61,328 nt of DNA from an uncultured Pseudomonadales bacterium (GTDB taxonomy: Bacteria > Pseudomonadota > Gammaproteobacteria > Pseudomonadales > Azotimanducaceae), in the NCBI GenBank assembly GCA_905182095.1, contig CAJJAQ010000014.1, positions 1 through 61,328 on the forward strand. The letters run 5' to 3'. Each line of letters starts with the position of its first letter. Position 1 is the first letter of the stretch. Below are positions 56,157-61,328 of the stretch, in pieces. The position numbers and the translations under genes are program-made. Below the pieces are notes generated by a model. That model ran no database searches, was not told where the DNA came from, and saw only the letters and a program-made list of their open reading frames with translations.

Positions 56157-57458
56157 TTAGAGGCGCAACTCAACAAAAGCCTCGTCGCGAATTTCCTTCA
56201 ACCACTCCTGACGCTCTTCTTCAAAACGGCGTCTATGGAGTAGATCTACAGCCATATTACGTCTAGCGTCTTCACTCATATCCTCTTCTCGACGTCCTTC
56301 TACAGTCAGCACGTGCCAACCATATTGGCTCTCAAACGGCTCGCTGATAGCGCCAATCGCCGTTGCGTCCATAGTCTGGGCAAAAATACCGACAAATTGA
56401 TCAGGGGTAGCCCAACCCAAGTCGCCACCGTTCAACGCACTGCCGGGGTCTTCCGAATATTCTTTTGCCAAGGCTTCAAAATCACCGCCAGCAACTAACT
56501 TTTCACGCACTTCAACCGCAATGGCTTGTGCTTCTTGCAAGGTACGAATTTCCGAAGGACGCAGCAAAATGTGTCTTACTTTCGTTTGATCTAACCGTTC
56601 AGTGCCTGCGCCGCGTTGCTCCAGCAACTTAATCACATGGACTGTACTACCGCTGACGATGGGGTCAGAAACGTCGCCAAGCTGCATTTCTAATACCGCT
56701 TCAGTAAATAACGTGGGCAATTCGCCCGCCTTACGCCAGCCTAAATCACCGCCTTCTAATGCCGAACTGGCTGAAGACCTAGCAATAGCAGTTTGCGCAA
56801 AATTTTCGCCGCCGCGCAAGTCCGCTACCATTGCATCAGCTGACTCAACAGCCTGCTGCACAATCTCGGAAGATGCTTCATCATCCAAAGTAATCATGAT
56901 ATGCCCGACCCGATATTCGTCGGAAAAAAGTTGCTTATAAAAGGGTGAATTTAACAGTCCTTGAACATCTTGATCGCTGATTGATATACGTCGATTAATC
57001 ATCGCTCGCTGCAAACGTGAAATGACCATTTCTGCCCTTATGTCCTCGCGGAACTGGCGAAAACTGGTGCCGTCATTGATCAACTGTTGCTGGAAATCTT
57101 GCAAGGTCATGTTGTTATTCTGTGCAAATTGAGCCACTGCGCGGGTAAGGGTTTCATCATCGATGGTGACACCTCTGCGCTCAGCCTCTTGCTTCTGAAT
57201 ATTTTCAATAATCAAACGCTCGACGATTTGGCTAACCAAAATATCATTGGGTGGCGGCGTCACACCGTTGGTGAGCATTGACTGGCGAACAGCACCCAAA
57301 CGCGCCACTAACTCGCTCACTAACACCACGTCATCATCAACAACCGCAATAATAGCTTCCAGTTTTTCATAGGCGGCTAAGGTCATATTCACCGGAGCAA
57401 GAGCAAGTATGCTCAATGAAAGTATTCCGATTATGCTGCGATAGTTCATTCTGCCCAT
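56157..57458 (-). CDS. surA: Periplasmic chaperone and prolyl isomerase SurA
   Basis: SurA escorts outer-membrane proteins, including LptD, to the BAM complex. The 433-aa product has a signal peptide (IIGILSLSILALAPVNMTLA), the N-terminal chaperone domain with IIAVVDDDVVLVSELVARL, and two parvulin domains (YRVGHIMITLD to about residue 275; VRHILLRPSE to about 385). The translation start could be Met1 or Met4. It precedes pdxA after 27 bp. Confidence 0.95.
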   Translation of the reverse strand: MGRMNYRSIIGILSLSILALAPVNMTLAAYEKLEAIIAVVDDDVVLVSELVARLGAVRQSMLTNGVTPPPNDILVSQIVERLIIENIQKQEAERRGVTIDDETLTRAVAQFAQNNNMTLQDFQQQLINDGTSFRQFREDIRAEMVISRLQRAMINRRISISDQDVQGLLNSPFYKQLFSDEYRVGHIMITLDDEASSEIVQQAVESADAMVADLRGGENFAQTAIARSSASSALEGGDLGWRKAGELPTLFTEAVLEMQLGDVSDPIVSGSTVHVIKLLEQRGAGTERLDQTKVRHILLRPSEIRTLQEAQAIAVEVREKLVAGGDFEALAKEYSEDPGSALNGGDLGWATPDQFVGIFAQTMDATAIGAISEPFESQYGWHVLTVEGRREEDMSEDARRNMAVDLLHRRRFEEERQEWLKEIRDEAFVELRL

Positions 57459-57489
57459 CCGTTTGTTAATTCATCTAATGAAATTGAAC

Positions 57490-57511
57490 AATGGCCAAAT
57501 GGCCATTTTTT
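57490..57511 (+). terminator. Terminator-like hairpin facing plus strand, upstream of surA
   Basis: AATGGCC-aaat-GGCCATT with an overlapping T6 run has intrinsic-terminator form only on the plus strand, although neighbouring genes are on the minus strand. It would stop antisense transcripts leaving surA. On the minus strand the same DNA gives an A-run then the hairpin, not a terminator. A second palindrome, CGGCGG...CCGCCG at 57519-57538, lies beside it. Confidence 0.45.
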
Positions 57512-57667
57512 ACTTCTGCGGCGGCAATATTACCGCCGTATCAAATTATTTATGTGCTGCTATGTGGCCGCTTTTTTTCAACCCAAGCCAAAGAACTGAC
57601 CTTAAGTATAAATGGCAGCTTACGCAAAAACATGCATAGAGCACTTTTCTCGCCACCCTTATAACGC

Positions 57668-60208
57668 TCATTGGGAAACGGGTCTATAGCCGCGAACACC
57701 GCGCTCGAGAATTCTATCAATTTTGTTGCCAAAACCCGCCAACCCTTTGAACACAACTTGCAGGTATACGCTTCGGTCTTTACGCAACAAGTCATCAGCG
57801 AGAAAAGGGCTTTGATTGTTGCCTTGAAGCTGACCGGCAAAGGCAGGGTTATCCAAATATTGGCGTAGCATAAGCCGTACACGCAAACAGCAGTCGTCAT
57901 ATTCTAACCCGGCAAAGCCCTCGAGGGTTCGGTCATCACCGATATCGTAGTGCCAACGCGCCATAACGCCTAGCTTATGACTCAGCGGCCAAAAGAAGGA
58001 CAATTCGGCTTGTTCAATATCTTCTTGAGCGCGACGGCGAAAACCCAAATTGAACAAGTGCTTATTATCACCACGGTAGCGCACCGTTGCGCCTAGTTCT
58101 TGCCACTGGCTTTGCTCGTAATCCCAAACCTCATTAGCAATGACCTGCCAGTGCGGGCTCAAATGTGCAGAAATCTCTCCGGCAAGGGCCGATGACTCAG
58201 GCAGGCTGTTGGCAAGCGGGTTATTAGCTAACGATACTCGAGGATCTGAAAATTGCTCAATTTGACCAAGACTGACACTAAACAATTCACGGCCATCTGC
58301 GGCGGATAAAAATCTTGAAGTAACGCCAAGGGTGATTTGGTCGGCATCGCCAATTCTATCTAAGCCAACAAAGCGATTGCTACGGAACAACTGAGCATAA
58401 TCTAAAGCAATAGACGTGGAGTCAAAAATGGGCAGAGTGTCCTGATCTTCATAGCCTTGTCGTAAGTAATAAATGCGCGGTTCTAAAGTTTGTGTGCCCT
58501 CAAGGCCAGCAAAATTATATTGCCTATCAAAAAACAAACCGGCATCCACGCTTAAGTAAGCTACTTCACGACTAGGGTCGGTGTCTGCAACGCTCTCAGC
58601 AAATAACGGGTCTGCATAATCAAGCTGATACTGACTGTACCTATAACCTGCTTCGGCGGCCCAAAAACCCGCAGACTTATGCTGGCCAACGCGCACACTG
58701 GGTTCAATGTGCAGGCGACTGCCCTCAGCAGAGGCAAGCCCCGTCAACCCTGTGGTACCGCGTTGAAAATCTGCCCATTGAGCATTCAAGCCAAATGTTG
58801 CTAGAGAGTTGCCCAAAGGCGATTGATAATTCATCAGCAATTGCGGCGCGCGCTCATAGCTTTCGGTGTTCAGTTCATCTAAGCGTTGAAAGCCTTGGCT
58901 CATCAAACGGACCTGTAATTTCGGCGAAATAAACGCCACTTGAGCAAAGCGCTGGAGATCTATGGGGTTAGCAACGCCAAGATTGGAATCAATATCGCGA
59001 AAATAGTCTCTGTCGCTGACCCGAGAAAAATCTACACGGGTTTGCACCGAACCGAATTGACCAAAGTGATCAACTGCTGCCAACCATCGATCAGCAGGAG
59101 CAAAGTTATCTGGCAAGTTAACACCACCACCCTGCACGTCGTTCAACGCCTGAAACGTGGAACGATCAATTACGCCATTGTACAAATCATCACTGGGCAA
59201 CAGGGCTAGATCTACGGCACTTTGTTGCCTTGGCGACAAATAACGAAGTTCACCTTCCAACCCCACACCCCTCTGGGTCATTACTCGAGGCACTATGGTG
59301 GCGTCCAAATTCGGTGCCAAGTTCAGATAATAAGGTACCGCTAAATCCAGGCCATCCTCGCTGGAATAACCAATTGCTGGCGTAAGCAGGCCTGATTGTC
59401 GTTGGTCATTCACCGGCACGCGCAAATACGGCGCATAAAATACAGGTACTGATTTGATCTTTAGTACAGTGCCTCTTGTAGTGGCGAAAACATCGCCATC
59501 CTTTATCTCCAAAGATTTGGTCTGCAAAGACCAGCCATTATTGTTTGGCGCACACCGAGTAAATTCTCCTTGCTTGAGTAACATGCTGCCGTCAGCTGAC
59601 TGGGACATGCTGACACCCTTGCCGCGCAAACCGACATCTGCAAAAACCATTTGCACGCCTTCCAGCGCCACTGTGCCTAAACCCGTAGCCATTTCTGCGC
59701 GGTCGCCCTGCACAAGCAGGTTCGGCTGACTAATACGTACGCCCTGGGGGAAGACTAACATTTGATTGGGTAAATCAATTGTGGCGAGGCTCGTTGCCAA
59801 TCTACGCTGTCCATATTCAATACTGACATTGCCCTGTAGGCGCAGGTCGCCGTCTACTTGCCCAGATAACTGATTCAAGTTTGCCCGGAGAATTTCTTCA
59901 CCACTGGGCGTCCTCAATGCAATAGGCAAAGCCTCCAGCGCGGCAATCTGGTAGCCGCCAGCACACTGGTGGGCAACGGCATCCAAGTCACTGTTAGGTG
60001 CAAGAGAGGGTAGGTAAGTAGAGGCCGCTAAATCTTCGAATAAGGCAAAGGAATTTGTCCCAACAGGGACAGTGACTGACGCGTGAGAACAACCATTAGC
60101 AGCCATGGGATCGCATATCTGCGAATCAGATATTTGCGCCTGTAGACCCATGCAAGACACGAAGCTAGAGACAAGTAGAGTTATCAAGGTATATTTCATG
60201 CCATACAT
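57668..60208 (-). CDS. lptD: LPS-assembly protein LptD (Imp/OstA)
   Basis: LptD with LptE inserts LPS into the outer leaflet. I start at ATG 60208 (MYGMKYTL), giving 846 aa; ATG 60199 (MKYTL) is equally possible; the track ORF is longer. It has a signal peptide (LITLLVSSFVSCMGLQAQ), an N-terminal LptA-like jellyroll (about 75-200), and a large beta-barrel. Cys residues near the N-terminus (QICD, ANGC) and the DDCCLRVRL pair near the C-terminus could form the interdomain disulfides. Divergent from amgK. Confidence 0.95.
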   Translation of the reverse strand: MYGMKYTLITLLVSSFVSCMGLQAQISDSQICDPMAANGCSHASVTVPVGTNSFALFEDLAASTYLPSLAPNSDLDAVAHQCAGGYQIAALEALPIALRTPSGEEILRANLNQLSGQVDGDLRLQGNVSIEYGQRRLATSLATIDLPNQMLVFPQGVRISQPNLLVQGDRAEMATGLGTVALEGVQMVFADVGLRGKGVSMSQSADGSMLLKQGEFTRCAPNNNGWSLQTKSLEIKDGDVFATTRGTVLKIKSVPVFYAPYLRVPVNDQRQSGLLTPAIGYSSEDGLDLAVPYYLNLAPNLDATIVPRVMTQRGVGLEGELRYLSPRQQSAVDLALLPSDDLYNGVIDRSTFQALNDVQGGGVNLPDNFAPADRWLAAVDHFGQFGSVQTRVDFSRVSDRDYFRDIDSNLGVANPIDLQRFAQVAFISPKLQVRLMSQGFQRLDELNTESYERAPQLLMNYQSPLGNSLATFGLNAQWADFQRGTTGLTGLASAEGSRLHIEPSVRVGQHKSAGFWAAEAGYRYSQYQLDYADPLFAESVADTDPSREVAYLSVDAGLFFDRQYNFAGLEGTQTLEPRIYYLRQGYEDQDTLPIFDSTSIALDYAQLFRSNRFVGLDRIGDADQITLGVTSRFLSAADGRELFSVSLGQIEQFSDPRVSLANNPLANSLPESSALAGEISAHLSPHWQVIANEVWDYEQSQWQELGATVRYRGDNKHLFNLGFRRRAQEDIEQAELSFFWPLSHKLGVMARWHYDIGDDRTLEGFAGLEYDDCCLRVRLMLRQYLDNPAFAGQLQGNNQSPFLADDLLRKDRSVYLQVVFKGLAGFGNKIDRILERGVRGYRPVSQ

Positions 60209-60231
60209 GATAAAAGAATTGTCTCCCCGGT

Positions 60232-60237
60232 TATAAT
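60232..60237 (+). promoter_or_regulatory. -10 box close to the amgK start
   Basis: A perfect TATAAT lies only 6 nt before the amgK GTG. If used as the -10, transcription would begin at or within a base or two of the start codon, giving a leaderless mRNA. No good -35 (TTGTCT is only 7 bp upstream) is present, so this is tentative. Confidence 0.35.
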
Positions 60238-60243
60238 ACTCCC

Positions 60244-61311
60244 GTGAAAAACTCAAAAAAAACAATCCTAGCTTGGTGCAGAGAAGTCACAGGCGTGAAG
60301 ATCAGCTTACTCTCCCTCAGAGTAGAAGCCAGCCATAGAGTATTTTATCGTGCAACTGGAAGTAGCCCCGTCAGCTGGGTCGCCATGTCTAGTCCACCTA
60401 AGTTAGAGAATAACGACCAATTCCTAGCGCTGGCTGAACTATTTCATACCAATGGCCTTGGCGTGCCCCAGATCATCCATAAGGATTTAGCGTTGGGATA
60501 CTTTCTAATGCAAGACCTTGGCAGCACGCATTTAGAAGACCTTTACCCAGCAACCCCAATAGCAACTGCTCTACATACAAATTCTGCGACCCACCCACTG
60601 GCCGAGCATGCCATTAAGTCAGCCCTTGATACCCTGCAGCAACTACAACCAATACGCAGCGAGCTAATACCCAGCTATGACCGCGCCCGCATGGAAATGG
60701 AGTTTGATCTCTTTGGCGAATGGTTTGTACAAAAGTTACTCGGCGTTAAGATCACCAATGAGCAACTGCACCTGCTTGCAAACGCAAAACAAGTGCTGGT
60801 TAGCGCAATGCTAGAACAGCCTCAAGCCTGCGTGCATCGCGACTACCACTGCCGCAATTTACTCTATCAAAATGACAATTCAGGCCAGCAGCAAAAGATC
60901 GGCATTGTAGATTTCCAAGATGCACTTATTGGCCCGGCACTCTACGACCCCGCATCGCTACTTCGCGATTGCTATTATACGTTCTCAGAACAAGACATCG
61001 ACTCAATGCTTGGGCACTACATAAGCACCAGCGCCCTATTTGCCAAGTACGACTACGACGCCCCAGAAGACAATGCAAAAATTAAGACTTGGTTCGACTT
61101 CACCGCCATGCAACGACAAATAAAAGCTGTGGGCATATTCGCTCGTCTACATTTACGTGATGGCAAGTCTAGCCACCTAGAACACATACCCACGGTAATG
61201 AAGCATCTAGCTGGTGTCGCAACCGGTTACAGCGAAACCCAAGATTTAGCGCAATTCTTCCAAAGTTTACAAGCGCCGATGAAAAACTGTCAGGCCTTGA
61301 CGCACATATGA
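60244..61311 (+). CDS. amgK: N-acetylmuramate/N-acetylglucosamine anomeric kinase AmgK
   Basis: AmgK phosphorylates MurNAc and GlcNAc at the anomeric carbon, feeding MurU in a peptidoglycan-recycling route that bypasses de novo UDP-MurNAc synthesis and confers fosfomycin tolerance. The 355-aa aminoglycoside-phosphotransferase-fold protein has the N-lobe to about residue 110, the catalytic HRDYHCRNLLY around 200 and the metal-binding IVDFQDALIGPALYD. The start is GTG. It overlaps murU by four bases and is divergent from lptD, as in Pseudomonas. Confidence 0.93.
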   Translation: MKNSKKTILAWCREVTGVKISLLSLRVEASHRVFYRATGSSPVSWVAMSSPPKLENNDQFLALAELFHTNGLGVPQIIHKDLALGYFLMQDLGSTHLEDLYPATPIATALHTNSATHPLAEHAIKSALDTLQQLQPIRSELIPSYDRARMEMEFDLFGEWFVQKLLGVKITNEQLHLLANAKQVLVSAMLEQPQACVHRDYHCRNLLYQNDNSGQQQKIGIVDFQDALIGPALYDPASLLRDCYYTFSEQDIDSMLGHYISTSALFAKYDYDAPEDNAKIKTWFDFTAMQRQIKAVGIFARLHLRDGKSSHLEHIPTVMKHLAGVATGYSETQDLAQFFQSLQAPMKNCQALTHI

Positions 61312-61328
61312 AAGCAATCATTTTGGCC
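61308..61328 (+). CDS. murU: N-acetylmuramate alpha-1-phosphate uridylyltransferase MurU, 5' end
   Basis: Only seven codons (MKAIILA) are in the window, cut by the right edge. The start ATG overlaps the amgK stop (ATGA). MKAIILAAG is the classic N-terminus of nucleotidyltransferases, and murU follows amgK in Pseudomonas, so the call rests mainly on context. Confidence 0.7.

Overview
This window is core chromosome of a gammaproteobacterium. Gene order follows the Pseudomonas/Cellvibrionales-type backbone closely: rsmI-lpoA-yraN-dolP, sspBA-petCBA-rpsI-rplM-zapE, hisD-hisG-murA-ibaG, kdsC-lptCAB-rpoN-hpf-ptsN-rapZ-ptsO, pmbA-darP-tldD-yhdP-rng-maf-mreDCB-gatCAB, rpoD-dnaG-yqeY-rpsU/tsaD, folB-cca, and apaHG-rsmA-pdxA-surA-lptD/amgK-murU. 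I see no transposase, integrase, phage gene or CRISPR array. Genes usually found in these blocks but absent here are diaA, mlaFEDCB, kdsD, hisC and plsY. The species cannot be named from the sequence alone.

Layout. 1-4.2 kb: cell-envelope and rRNA-modification genes. 4.5-11 kb (minus): stringent starvation proteins, cytochrome bc1 complex, S9/L13, ZapE. 11-14.6 kb (minus): histidine biosynthesis, MurA, IbaG. 14.8-23.7 kb (plus): Ca/Na exchanger, KDO and LPS transport, sigma-54 with its nitrogen-PTS cluster, MgtE. 23.7-36 kb: TldD/E protease with DarP, YhdP, RNase G, Maf and the Mre elongasome. 36.3-39.5 kb: GatCAB. 39.6-43.9 kb: a CBS protein, a DUF1499 protein, an SDR and a dimeric-type glycyl-tRNA synthetase. 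44.2-50 kb: tRNA-Ile, rpoD, dnaG, yqeY, rpsU (macromolecular synthesis operon). 50.3-61.3 kb: tsaD, folB, cca, then a long minus-strand envelope/RNA-maintenance block and the amgK-murU recycling operon.

The most striking element is at 44413-44838. Downstream of rpoD on the minus strand, a tRNA-Ile2(CAU) gene is split right after the anticodon by a 349-nt sequence with the hallmarks of a self-splicing group I intron: P1 with a CAU/GUG guide, P3, P4, P6 hairpin, P7, P8, GAAA-capped P2 and P9, and terminal G. It has no internal ORF. The tRNA that reads AUA therefore depends on splicing. The intron carries an expanded P7-P3 segment and a 15-nt tandem duplication.

A second theme is local tandem duplication in gene-free DNA. 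There are four exact-period 50-bp copies of the tsaD 5' end ending in a small ORF that overlaps the tsaD start, 14-bp repeats beside sspB and upstream of the tRNA 3' end, 10-bp repeats abutting the tRNA, 7-bp repeats before ptsO, and an apparent decayed fragment of the dolP 3' end. Several starts are unusual: mreC appears to start at ATT, yraN at TTG, rsmI and lpoA have overlapping divergent start codons, and amgK may be leaderless.
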